A stretch of DNA of 64,000 nucleotides, taken from positions 1,518,001 through 1,582,000 of the forward strand of contig JARFJB010000664.1 in NCBI GenBank assembly GCA_036346205.1, read 5' to 3'. The notes beneath the pieces are model-generated. The model did not search any database and had not been told where the DNA came from. It saw only the letters and a list, made by a program, of their open reading frames with translations. Below are positions 33,829 through 44,819 of this stretch, one piece after another (position 1 is the first letter of the stretch; the number at the start of each line of letters is the position of its first letter). The stretch comes from Vesta saturnalis (lineage: Eukaryota > Arthropoda > Insecta > Coleoptera > Lampyridae). The position numbers were made by a program, and so were the translations under genes.

Positions 33829-35483
33829 CGTCTTAAATATGAAACTTGGAGTTCAGAATCACATACTGCAAGAACTTTGGCCACATAATGCACGACCTTT
33901 CTTTTAGATTGCACGAGAACATCGTCATTTATTGCTATAGCATTATTTTCACAACCAGAATCATCTGCCTTTTGTTCAACTAAGTCTTCCATAGTTTAGT
34001 TCTCAAGATCGCTTTCGTTTTGGCAGATTACTTCTTGTTCATCGCTTACACTACACTGATTTTTTTCACATTTCCTAATTTTGTTAACGTTCTTCTTCTT
34101 TGATTCTTGCCTTCGGATTGTTTGTCCTTTGTCTTCGATCATTGCTAAATATTCGTTGGGGTGTTGACCTTCCCATTTTTTACAATAAGATTGATTCAAA
34201 AGATACTGAAGTAGCTGACAGCATGTTATGAAATGATGCTGATATATCCTGCGATGATATGGATGCTGTCGATAGGTTCTGCGATAATGTTGAACTTGTT
34301 GGAGTATCCTGTGACGAAGGCAATGCTGCCAAATCCAAATTGACTTCAGATATGTCGGTTATCTCTTCTACACGTTCAAATAAATCTTCTTACATTTTAT
34401 TTTTATTTATCAGTAGCAACAAATGAGTTTACAATGGTATCTGATGATAAACTTTCTGCCCAAACTTCACACAGTAAATTCGAAAATTTAGCTTTTGATA
34501 GTTTCCGTCGGTTCTGACGTTGCCATTCTATGAACCTTTTATCTTAATTTTAGGGGCACTTATCCAGTGGTTGAAGTAAATCGGTGGTGTGGGCTAGGAG
34601 TAAGGTGACTCCATTTTTAATTGCATGTTCGATTGTGGTTCTCTCTAAATGTGTTACGTGACCATCCATTATTGTAAGTAGTGGTCTAAGACCATCCATT
34701 ATTATAAGTAGTGGTCTTTCTTTAACCAACTTACAAAGCTTCGCAAACCATTCTTGAAATATAAGTGTTGTCATCCAGCCTTTGTCGGAACATGCGTACA
34801 TGGTACCAGGAATATCTTTAGCTCCTTTCCAAGTGGTCCACAGATTTGAACCCTGGAATATTATTAATGGTGGTAGCAATCTTCCTGCAGCGGGAACGCA
34901 CGCCATTACTGTCGTATTTTCTTTACCGGACCCTGAAATATTCCTTCAGAGCAACGCCTTTGATTCTACTTGGATCCCAACAAAAACTAAACTCCTCTAA
35001 GTTCCAAATGTGGTCCGGCTTATCTTGAAAGTCCAAATTCACCATGACTTCGTGTAAACGTTCATAAAATCCATATATTATAAATGGGTTACTTGTTGCT
35101 GCCCGTCTGAATAACTCGAGCTGCTCCATTTTTTCCGGATTAACCGATTACGTATGCAAAAAGACCTAAACCAATCATTTCCGGGCTTACCGTTCGTAAA
35201 CTATGTGGTTAAAGAATTTTCTAGAACATAACTTTGAACTGCTCACTGAACTTCTTTTTTTGTTATTGCAAATCCCCTCTTTGCCATAATATGAATATTT
35301 TCAGTGAGAACCTTTTCAACCTCGGGGGGTATACTAGTTTTTCGTCCCTGTTTTCCGAACTGTTTGTTATTGGAACGTCTGCTTAGTAACGATTTATCTG
35401 TTCTAACGTTTTGGCGGCTTGCCTCACACTTAACTTGCCTTCTTAAGATCTTGTTTTGCATTCTTTTGATATACACGAGGCAT
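33829..35483 (-). pseudogene. Pogo-like transposase 1, main part
   Basis: ATG at 35483 (MPRVYQKN), frame change near 35445, GKQGRKTSIPPEVEKVLTEN, RGFAITKKEVQ, GKPGNDWFRSF (CENP-B type domain), ATSNPFIIYGFYERLHEV, PDHIWNLEEFSFCWDPSR (the first catalytic Asp is Glu here), ACVPAAGRLLPPLIIFQG, RPLLIIMDG and TTDLLQPLD (second and third Asp). A 27-bp tandem duplication near 34660-34715 repeats the PLL(I/T)IMDG motif. Downstream: WQRQNRRKLSKAKFSNLLCE, then ALPSSQDTPTSST, DDVLVQSKRKVVHYVAKVL and SELQVSYLRR, where the nested element begins. Confidence 0.85.
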
Positions 35484-35873
35484 GATGCTGAAATAGAATT
35501 TTACGTTAAAAATTCGTCTTATTTTTATCCATTTACTGTCTCATATTTACCCCAAAGCATGTCTCGTTTGTACCCCAGCGAAGAAGTACACCGTCCGATG
35601 GTTAGAATTATACTAAACGCGGCATATCGGCGCCGGCCGACGGCTAACAAACGTTTCAAAATGTTTCGACCAGTCACAACTTCGTACGAAGTACTGTTGC
35701 TGCTGACGGGTGCTTTAGAAATTTAAAAGTTTAAAAGCAATATTATTGACGGTCTACTTTATTGTGCCATTAAATGTTACAACAAATTTTTCTACAAATT
35801 TGAAGAGTATCTCATTTTTTCACCACTTTTTTGACTGTGTCACGGTTACACCACTTGACCCTAGACGTTCATT

Positions 35874-36623
35874 TACGTTTTCTTCCATATAATCTGCAAT
35901 TGAGTTATTGCTGAACGAAAGAGGTCAAGTACGTACAGATTATTACTTAAAAAATACTAAACGGTCATCACATCCGGTTAATTGGTAACTGAGAACCAGT
36001 AAGTAGCTTACACCTGAAAATATGAAACAATGGAAGATTTGCAATTCCTTTTACAAGTAGTAAATGGCAAGACATTCATATGATTACAGTTTTGAGCATC
36101 TGTAGATTGTGCATTTGTCACCGTGCGTGTACTAGAAAATTGTGATATTCGTAGGTTTATTGAATTTTATTGAAAACCAGCATTAAGTGTTGTAATGTTT
36201 TATTAATTTTTAGAAAACAAACTCATAATTGTAACTCAATTTTATTTTATTAATTTTATACTCAAAAGCACATGTTCAACCCAATAGCAACAAAAATAAC
36301 TTAACCTCAAATTTGATTGTACCAACCTCTAGAACACCACAAGTGTTATCCAGTAGGAATGACATCAGAACCCTATAGACCGATGTGCGGTGTTGTTATT
36401 TAATGACGCCTGAATGGTTTGATTTTGGCGTTCAGCGGTTTTCCAAAAATCTTAATCTTGAAGAGTGACATCGAAACTATACTCAAAACGAATATTTTTG
36501 GGTTCCATCGCAATCGCCTGATTCCAACCGTGCTTTTCTAACACCTACAAATAAATTTATTGAGGAATGTAATTTGGCGTCCATATACAGACGCCACTTT
36601 GTAAAGAGTAACCAAACTATATA
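35874..36623. other. No recognisable gene
   Basis: A small palindrome (TGGCGTC, TATACA, GACGCCA) lies near 36572-36595. Otherwise I see nothing that I can name. Confidence 0.4.
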
Positions 36624-37610
36624 CAGTGCGGCAATTAAATTCCGGGATTAAATCTATATCTCAAAAACCAAAAGCGAATTCTATTGAAATTGGATCCACT
36701 TTGAATCTTGGGCTCTTGTGAACGTTTTAATGAAATCGGTTGACATATGTCAGTTTTATAACATTTCGTTCATCAGTTCAATGTATTATGCGTTAGGGGT
36801 GAATGTTTATCACGGTGAAAAACTTTTGAGTGGCACAAACCTTTTTTGGGAGACAGACAATCGCTGGAGGACAACGAACAATTGGAAAGGCCAACATCAA
36901 TTCGAACAGCAGAGGCGATTCGCAATACTGGTAGGGGCATTAAACAATAAAGAAACAATTCGTCAAATTAAGGCCCAAAATTAATGAGAGTGCAGCATTC
37001 CGGAGAGATCGTACGAGCAACACTTAACAAGCCCAACCTTCCTGAAATCAATTGTTACTGGCAATGAGACATGTTGTTTTCAGTATGACCCGAAAAACAA
37101 AGCGTCAAAGTGCCGAATGGAAGTCGAATTCATCACCTCAAGCCAAAAAAACAGGAAAAGTTCCATTAAAAATCAAGACAATGTTCATTGTGTTATTCGA
37201 TAGCAAGTTTTACAACGTTTGTTGGGCAGAATTCGTCGAATTCGACTAGAATATCGCGATCCTGACGACTGGTGTCGGTTACACGATAATGACCAGAGTC
37301 ACACATCATTGATTGTTCGTCTATTTTTGACATGAGATTAAGTCTGTGTGTTGAATCACTCACCGTATTCACCTGATTTATCACCATGTGACGTCGCACT
37401 AGTCCAAAAATGTAAATGAAGTTGAAAGTACGCGTTTTTGATGACATTGAGACCATCCAAAGAGCAATACCGAAAAATAAGTTCGAAAAGACATTTGAAT
37501 CACTATTGATCCGGCATTGAATCTGGAGGAGAATACTTTGAATATGGAAAAAGAGAGATTTTTTTCATTTTTATAGTTTCAGTTTCAGAATTTAATTGCC
37601 GCAGTGTTTG
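36624..37610 (+). mobile_element. Classical mariner element, truncated
   Basis: Ends CAGTGCGGCAATTAAATTC (36624) and the inverted GAATTTAATTGCCGCAGTG (to 37610 with a few extra bases), flanked by TA. At 0.99 kb it is shorter than the usual 1.3 kb, mostly through loss of the 5' part and middle of the transposase. The right side runs into a TA microsatellite. Confidence 0.88.
36850..37540 (+). pseudogene. Classical mariner (DD34D type) transposase remnant
   Basis: RPTSIRTAEAIRN (linker between the two N-terminal domains) at about 36885, SIVTGNETCCFQYDP (the family signature VTGDE(T/K)W; the first Asp is Asn here), KRQSAEWKS with SSPQAKKTGKVPLKIKTM, WCRLHDNDQSHTSLIV (second Asp; normally WFLHDNAPSHTS) and HSPYSPDLSPCDVAL (third Asp). 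These blocks are classical mariner and distinct from the WIGRGG group elsewhere in the window. Many frame changes. Confidence 0.85.

Positions 37611-37614
<4 letters not shown>

Positions 37615-37700
<86 letters not shown>
37615..37700. repeat. TA dinucleotide microsatellite
   Basis: Uninterrupted (TA)n of about 43 units between the classical mariner and the next element. Reading frames rich in Ile-Tyr across it are artefacts. Confidence 0.98.
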
Positions 37701-37703
<3 letters not shown>

Positions 37704-38655
37704 TCCACATTTTCGTACCAAACTTTAAGGGCTAATTCTACAACGAAAAATATGAAGAAAAGTTCATATAAACATATGCCCGAAAATGCTTCGTTTCCAA
37801 GATACAGAGTTCAATTTCTAATTTTTTTAAACATTTTTTTGTAATATTTCATAAACGGTTTGAGATACGGGCTTGCAATTTGGGACACGATATGGCGCAT
37901 GTTCTGGAGTAGTCATTTCTACCTATACCAGTTGTGACGGTTGTAACATACTAATATGTACTAAGTACTAAAAGTGTTTATTAATTTAATTAAACATCTT
38001 TAAAATGCCTTTTAACTTTACAAATCAAGAAATTGCGGATATCCATTTTATTTATGGTTTTCTAATGGGAATTCAAGAGCAGCAGTTAGAGAATACATAA
38101 GAAGATATCTGAATAGGAGGCATCCTGCTCGTTATGTTTTCGTAAGAATTCACAGGCAGAACAGGTCCAGTTTCGTGGTCTCCAAGGTTTCCGGATATCA
38201 CATTATTAGACTTTTTCGTGTGGGGTTTTTTAAAGGAAAGAGTTTATGCGACTCTAGTGAACACACAGAATGAACTTATTGATCGCATAAGAAATACATA
38301 CTTCCAATGGGATGATATCATATTTAGTGAATTTATATCGATCCATTGTTTGTCGATGCGAGTTGTGCGTTTTGAGCAACGGTTCTCATTTTGAACAATT
38401 TCTGTAAATTTGTATGTGTATTTTTAATTAATGTTATTCAATGTTATGCCTCTTATCGAAATAAAATCAGTTGACTGTTGTTAAAGTCAGTGGCGTACCA
38501 TTTTTTCTCGAAAAATTGGGTGGACGCACGGACGCCACTGGTATAGGTAGAAATGTTACTAACTACTCCAGAACATGCGCCATAGCGTGTCTCAAATTGC
38601 AAGCCCGTATCTCAAACCGTTTATGAAATAATACAAAAAGTTTAAAAAAAAAGAA

Positions 38656-38658
<3 letters not shown>
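37701..38658 (+). mobile_element. Internally deleted mariner-like element
   Basis: Inverted arms 37832-37935 and 38538-38655 share AAACGGTTTGAGATACGGGC, TTGCAATTTG, ATGGCGCATGTTCTGGAGTA and TACCTATACCAG. The left end extends about 130 bp further than the right, which stops at a TA microsatellite. The interior holds only the two extremities of a transposase gene. Confidence 0.75.
38005..38407 (+). pseudogene. Deletion-derivative transposase (N- and C-terminal ends only)
   Basis: ATG at 38005: MPFNFTNQEIADIHFIYGF, a frameshift, YIRRYLNRRHPARYVF (first helix-turn-helix). It then jumps to RFPDITLLDFFVWGFLKERV (region of the third Asp) and ends NGSHFEQFL with a stop at 38405-38407. Some 700-800 bp encoding the first two catalytic Asp have been lost, as is typical for non-autonomous mariner derivatives. 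Confidence 0.75.
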
Positions 38659-38699
<41 letters not shown>

Positions 38700-38725
38700 T
38701 GGGTGGTCCATGAAGTTTAAAAGAA

Positions 38726-38799
<74 letters not shown>

Positions 38800-38815
38800 T
38801 ATGGTCCATGAAGTT
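38659..38815. repeat. Two TA microsatellites with a duplicated GGTCCATGAAGTTT unit
   Basis: (TA)n at 38659-38698 and 38729-38798. Each is followed by CTGGGTGGTCCATGAAGTTT or CTATGGTCCATGAAGTTT, and each is preceded by AAAAGAAGAATA. A short segment including the start of the next mariner-like element and part of the microsatellite has been duplicated in tandem. Confidence 0.8.
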
Positions 38816-39666
38816 TCATACAGTCTATATCTCCGAAACGGAGATATAATTAATTAAAACTCGGAGGATTCATAAAAGACAAGAAGGGCTGTAAAATCAC
38901 GGGCAACACATTTGAGTTGATGACGTCATTTTTAGTAACGTGGTATCAATTTTTAAAGGTTAAATGAGACACCTTGTATATTTTTAGATTTTTAGGTTCT
39001 ATTTAAAAAGCTGATTTCAGCAAACTAATTACTTTTAGTCTAAAGTGAACGATAAGTGAGTTACAAGGTATTAAAGTGAACATCATGTTCACCTAAATGG
39101 CTATAGCAACCCGATTTTTTGGATTTGAAAAACCACTTCACAGTGCTCGAGTTAAGATTTGGTGTGCTATTTCGGAGCACGGTACACTAGGTCCTTATTT
39201 GGTTGAGGACGGGTATCAACTCACAGTTACTGTCAATCAACAGAGTTACAGACAGAACATCATGATACCTTTTGTGAGAGATTTAACAAATTTTTGCCGC
39301 GCACGAAATTTACAGTTGAGCAGGCAATGGTTTCAACAGGATGACGCCACAAATCATACAGCCAGACGCTCATTAGACCATCTCCGCGAGAATTTTGGAA
39401 ACACAATATTTTCTCGTGGAACGTAATTCGATTACCCTTCACATTTACCCGACCTTACGCCACCTGATGCGTACATTTGGGGTGTGGTGAAAAAGTCAAT
39501 ATTCCGCTCTGGTGATGCACCAATGAATATTGCAGAACTACGAAAAAAAATATTAACTTATTTACAACAACAACTGCGTCACCCACTATTTATAAATATG
39601 TTCAATAACCTGCAAACCTCTATGAAACTTGTTTGCGCCGTAATTGTGCTCATTTTGAACATGTGA
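38799..39666 (+). pseudogene. Mariner-like transposase, second subfamily, 5'-truncated
   Basis: The element end seems to lie near 38700-38800 (GGTCCATGAAGTTTCATACA, then a perfect palindrome TATATCTCCG/CGGAGATATA). Coding begins within the gene at 39097: HSARVKIWCAISEHGTLGPY, TVTVNQQSYRQNIM, RQWFQQDDATNHTARRSLDH (second Asp), a stop near 39425, HLPDLTPPDAYIWGVVKK (third Asp) and LRHPLFINMFNNL. It belongs to the WCAIS-type group with TVTVNQ, different from the WIGRGG copies. The 5' part with the first Asp is missing. No right end was found. Confidence 0.75.
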
Positions 39667-40108
39667 ATTACAAAAATTAATAAAAGTTGTTACCAATCAC
39701 CAGTTTGTAGTATTTATAAAAGTTACATGTTTATTTGTTATCTGTTTCTATTTGCATTACTATTATCCGGTTACCAATTGCAGTGTTTCTTATGCTTTTT
39801 AACGTAACTACAAAGAAAAAAAGGATATAGTCAAGAACAAAGAGCAAAATACGAAAAAATTCTGTGTTGTAGTACAAACCGTAAGGTTAGACAGAACAAA
39901 ATAAAAAATCGAATCGATACTATACAGGGTGTCCTTTGCATCAATGTACTTATTTTGAGGGACGATTCTTTGACTAATTTCCAACAAAAAAGTCATATTC
40001 CCAACCGATTTTGAGATATTCAATTTTTTATTTTTTTTTCAATTATGCCTATTGACGTAAATAACTTCTTCAGGAATAAATTCATAGAAAATATTGATAC
40101 ATTATTGT
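39667..40108. other. Unassigned, with a solitary mariner-type end
   Basis: TATACAGGGTGTCC at 39923-39936 looks like a mariner-like outer end, but no inverted partner with the same inner sequence was found. Confidence 0.4.
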
Positions 40109-40956
40109 ATACCGGGGGTAAATCAAACAGGGACCACCCCTGTTACTTTTGAATGGGTCGTTTGATTTTGTTCAAGTTTTGATGGGTTATATTAGAGCGA
40201 TTTTTTTTACATTAAAAAAAACAATATGACCGACTTCCGGTTTCACCGGAAATGACACAAAAACTGAAAATTTAACTGGAACAACCTGTATATTTTTTAC
40301 ATGTTTTGATTCTTTGAATACATACAGTTCATCTGCCAACTGTCAACTCAAACGCCACTTTATTTTGACAGAGTCGGCTTCAGGACCATGTTGTGTTAAT
40401 AAAAATTAGAAAATTAAAAATTACTGCTTTATTTAGGAACTAAGGAAATTACTATGCATATCGTTTTACTAGTACTTGGAAGAGCTATTTAATATACAGG
40501 GTGGCCCATGTATGTTTCTATTGGGAACAGTGAGTTTTAGTTAAAAAACCGTAATTTTTAAATTTGATCACTTCACAAAAATTAATTATTAGGAAAAATA
40601 ATATTGAAGGGGCAATTGTACGTTAATTATCAATAATTTAGATAACGTCATAATAATCTAAAATTAAAAAAATATTTAAAAAAATAAAATTAAAATGGCG
40701 CCTGAGTTGACATTTATAGATGAACTGTATGTATTTAAAGCCATAGAATCCAAATATGTAAAAACATACAGGGTGTTCCATTTAAATTTTCAGCTTTTGC
40801 GTCATTTTCGGTGAAACCGGAAGTCGGCCATATTGTCTTTTTTATGTAGAAAATCCCAAACTGGCACTAATATAACCCACAAAAATTTGAACAAAATCTA
40901 ATGACTTGTTCAAAAATTACAGGGGTGGCCCCTATTTGATTTACACCCGGTGTATA
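40109..40956. mobile_element. Fold-back MITE with 270-bp arms
   Basis: Left arm 40109-40378 and right arm 40684-40956 are inverted copies: TATACCGGGGGTAAATCAAA outside, GACCGACTTCCGGTTTCACC in the middle, and CAGTTCATCTG, CAACTCA and GCC at the inner edge. The ends are flanked by TA. Centre (40379-40683) holds a further TATACAGGGTGGCC. No coding capacity. TA flanks and CAGGGTG-like internal ends suggest mobilisation by a mariner-like transposase. Confidence 0.8.
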
Positions 40957-40984
40957 TATGTGGGTTGAAAGGTAAAAAGTAAAA

Positions 40985-42062
40985 GAAATGAAATAATTTT
41001 AATTATAATTTTTACCTTCCGTTCTACATGTACATATGTAGGTATAGGTTATGCAATCAAATTTTTTTTCCACTATCGCTAAATCGACTTATTAGCTCAT
41101 TTTACAACTTTTGGTCAAGTTTTGCCAAGATCCGTCATGTTGTCTGGATGTCTGTGTGTTTGTGTGTGTGGATGTATGTTAGTATCCACAATAACTCCAG
41201 AACGAAAACACCTACGTACTTAAAATTTTGTATCTAAGCTTGTTTTCATTTCGCTTCGAGCTAATTTGATTTGGGATAAATCCACTGGTGGAGAGGGGGG
41301 TTTATTATGGTCAGTTTTTTGTTTGTATCAAATATTTCTAAAGCAGCTGCATATTTCAAAGATATAAAAACACCTAGATTTATACTTTAAACATATCGCT
41401 TAATTATGTTGTATGCAATTTTTTAATACGACGCGTCATTTAGTGGCATAAAGTTGGTGAGGTAGAGTTTAAGTGTTTTGAAATAAGCAGCTGTTTTAGA
41501 AATAGTTGATAAAAACCAAAAACTGACCCTAATAATCTGCCCCTCTCCGCCGCTGGATTTTATCTAATCAGCTCCAAGCGTGATGAAAACAAGCTTAAAT
41601 ACAAAATTTTAAGTGCGTAGGCGTTTTTGTTTTGGACTTATCGTGGATACTAACATACGTCCACACACACAAACAAACACACACATATATAGACATCATG
41701 ATGGCCGATCTGGGCGAAACTATGCCAAAAGTTCTATACCTACATATGCGCAATTACGGCCAGGGAAAAGTTTCCACTATCATTTTTATCTATTGTAACT
41801 CAATAGAAAATCATTGCCGTACGAACTTGATCAAAATGAAAGTGTTATCACTATAGGCACTTTCTAAATTATGAAGCATTTTCAAATACTTGCATTATGA
41901 TACACCACTGTAAATAAATGTCACATTGACATAAAAAGTACTTTTACTGTATTAAAAAATTTGAAAAAACGATTGCTGGATAGTAAGTGGTAACTTTTCC
42001 GTGGCCGCAATCTTACATGTAGGTAAAAATTATACTTAAAATTATTTCATTTCTTTTAATTT
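40985..42062. mobile_element. Large palindromic (fold-back) element
   Basis: Left arm about 40985-41375 and right arm about 41475-42060 are inverted copies. Shared blocks include AAATGAAATAATTTTAA, TGGATACTAACATA, CTTAAAATTTTGTA, AAGCTTGTTTTCAT and the inner CAGCTG region. An ACACACAC/TGTGTGTG run lies in each arm. The right arm has about 170 bp of extra sequence (41800-41970). No gene. The origin is unknown; the A+T-rich ends give no superfamily signature. Confidence 0.75.
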
Positions 42063-42394
42063 TTTAAGTTAGGATCTAGATGTGTATTAACCTCTGTTTG
42101 ACATGAAGTTTTAGACGTCTGTTCGACATTGATTGTTTTTGTTTTTACAATGCTGCCTATTTTCGTAATGAGCTTGTTATAAGAGAGGTTGCATAATTAT
42201 CTTAAAAAAAATTTTTTTTAATTATTTCATTTCGTTTAATTTCCGTTTGGAAGATCGTGTGGTGTTCCACACCAGATATTTTCATAAAATTTGTATTTAA
42301 TAATTTAAAAATTATTTAGACTGTAACAGCTCAATACTTCTATGAAAAAAAAGTTTTTAACTTTGGTGCTAAATCCAAATTTTTTTGTGTAACA

Positions 42395-43235
42395 CATTAA
42401 TATTTGATCGGATTGCTTTCACTCATTAGAATTTCTTTTATAACTTTCTGATTACTATCCAAATCTACTGCGGGAACTATTGGAAACCTTCAAAATGTTG
42501 TTCATCGATACTTTGAAAATTTACGAGGATGTAGATGAGACGCTGGTCGATTTTCTGATTATTCTAAGACAATTCTCCTATAGTTCTGAGCATATACAAG
42601 GCCTTTCCAAAGAGTTCTGATTATAAAATTAATTAGATATTTTTTTAAACAATTACTAAAAAATAGCCAATTTTTGGTATAAATTAAATTTAAAGAAATT
42701 ATATAATTAATTTTAGCATCGGAACTTTTTGGAAAGACATTGTGCATGTCGAGAACTATTTTGGAACTATTGGAACTCTTCAAAATATTTATCGTCGATA
42801 CATAGAAATTTAAGCAATGCGAATAATTCTATAAATATTAATTTGATCGCTTTCGGTCATTAGAATTTCTCCCATAACTTTTCGAATACTATCCAAATCT
42901 GCTGCGAAAACTATTAGAACTCTTTAGTACTTTTTTTTTAAGTAAAAGGGCTGTAATTTTTTTTAAATTAGCGAGAACTATTGCATATCAAAATTTAATT
43001 TTCAAAAATTAAGATTTTTTTTTAATTTTCAAAAATTTTTTTTTCATATCAGGACTTTTCAAATATAGCAATTTAGCTAGTCAGAACTACTAGATCTCGA
43101 TTTTCGATGTGAAGTTAGCATCCCATGTTTCAAATTAAAATTTGGAACCTTTAATGAGCGGAACTCTTTTTATTTTTTATGAAGTACTTCTAAACTCTTT
43201 AAAAGGAAGCTAGAACTATTAGAACTCTTTGTCGT
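42395..43235. repeat. Diverged repeat field (AACTATTGGAACTCTT motif)
   Basis: A block containing TTTGATCG, CATTAGAATTTCT, ATAACTTT, TACTATCCAAATCT, GCGGGAACTATTGGAA and ATCGATAC occurs at 42395-42530 and again at 42760-42930. The phrase AACTATTAGAACTCTTT recurs singly at several further points down to 43235. Confidence 0.6.
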
Positions 43236-44183
43236 GGTGCAAACTTCGCACGCGAAGAAAAAGGAGGTAAAACAGGTTACAACTTGTGCAACATGCGAAG
43301 ATCACTTTATTTGTGTAGATTGTTTTTCCAGGCATTACTTACTGATTTAGTTAAAGGAAGTTCAAATCAAATATCACTTCATTTCATAATTTGTTTATTT
43401 ATAACAATAATTGGTAGAAAACCGTGCGTTTCACAGAATTTTCAATATGATTCATTTCAAGGCGAATTTCTGCTGAAATTATTATTGCTGCGCCGAACCA
43501 CTGCAATCGCGTATTCTTTGTACGCCGAATATTACAATGCTTTTAGCTGCCTTTCAACTGATCCAAGACAATGACAGCCAGCGGTCAAGCGGCAAGAAAA
43601 GAAACATCAGTAATGACCGCCGGCGGCACAAGCGGCGTGGTTGGAATGTATTTCCAAAGTGGTCGGCAGCTAATCTGTTAAATACGTGAAATTTAGACGT
43701 TACAAATGATAAATAAGATCATTGGTTCCTTATTTCAATTGCATTCTAAAGTTTCATTATTAATTTTTCATACAAAAAACAATTCTCAAAACGATAACAC
43801 AACGCCTTGACATTTCTAATTAGCAATTTAAATATAAGCCATTTCATTAACGTATAACTTAAATCAAGTGTCATTCCATTCATGAAACGAATGTAGACGT
43901 TCTTAATTACTTTTTTTAAGATAAGAGATTTGTTATTTTTAAATTAAAAATTTGAAGGCAAACGCTAATGAATTACATGTTGACACGCAATTCAGTTCTG
44001 TATTTTTTTAATTATGTTTAAGTAATTTGAGGGCACAATCATTAACAATACCACATACACATTAATACACAAACCTCAGAAATTTCACTTGCACTTAATA
44101 GGGCCTGATTGTTAATAATTCAATTAATAATGTTTTAAATTACGTTCTTAATTAAAAGATGTAATTTTGAAAATTGTACATCA

Positions 44184-44185
<2 letters not shown>
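43236..44185. other. No recognisable feature
   Basis: Open frame 43284-43574 shows no familiar motif. No terminal repeats were seen. Confidence 0.45.

Positions 44186-44263
<78 letters not shown>
44186..44263. repeat. TA dinucleotide microsatellite
   Basis: Uninterrupted (TA)n of about 39 units. Unlike the others it has no recognised transposon end beside it. Confidence 0.98.
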
Positions 44264-44265
<2 letters not shown>

Positions 44266-44817
44266 ATTGTGGTTAATATTCGATTATATTGCATGTCTAA
44301 TAACTTTATAATTCGATTGATATCTGAAAATAATGTCCCAATTTTAAAAATATACTTTTAAGCGCCTTAACAATCAAAATATCTTTGGATTAAAGTTTTT
44401 CACGCAATTTTTACATTTCAATTCAAATTAAATCTTTCGTATAACTGATAACAAGTCATTCTAATGTTTGCAAGGTCCTAAATTTGTTTTGGTATTTAGA
44501 AATTTAAGCATTAATGAAAACATTTAAATAGAATAATTTTGCATAAATGACTAAATAATCTGAATTCTATAACAAAGAATGAATTGCTTTCAACAATTTT
44601 GTGAAAATGTAAAAATTAGGTTCTTACGATTACATTACTAAAGTGTATTATTAACTTCTTACTGATATAATTTTTTAATGCTTCTGTTCGGCAACACTGG
44701 TTTTTAAATTCTCAAAATCGTCCACTTATTGTTTCTGACCTAAGCCAGTAAAACGAAAAAGTTTTAGATTGGCACCACTGTCTTAAATTTACATAACATT
44801 TGCTGACAGCTGTCATA
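44264..44817. other. No recognisable feature
   Basis: A+T-rich DNA up to the left end of the next mariner-like element. Confidence 0.45.
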
Positions 44818-44819
44818 TA

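Larger units (their letters stand above)
27624..35873 (-). mobile_element. Pogo-like element 1, host of a nested pogo-like element and LINE
   Basis: Left end AGGATCAAGTGGGGCAA (near 27626) and right end, read in reverse as AGGGTCAAGTGGTGTAA (near 35868), are short inverted repeats. Subterminal TGTCTCATATTTACCC occurs at 27712 and 35539. The minus-strand transposase is split by a 5.63-kb element at 28196-33826. Taking that out leaves about 2.6 kb, a normal pogo size. Target bases at the outer ends are ambiguous (TA expected). Confidence 0.75.

Noticed and set aside
37503..37844. Open frames rich in Ile-Tyr on both strands
   Set aside because: They are translations of the (TA)n tract at 37615-37700.
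39923..40108. A complete mariner-like element starting at 39923
   Set aside because: No inverted partner with matching inner sequence was found; only a solitary end is visible.
44167..44361. 64-codon open frame with an Ile-Tyr run
   Set aside because: Translation of the (TA)n tract at 44186-44263, no other motif.
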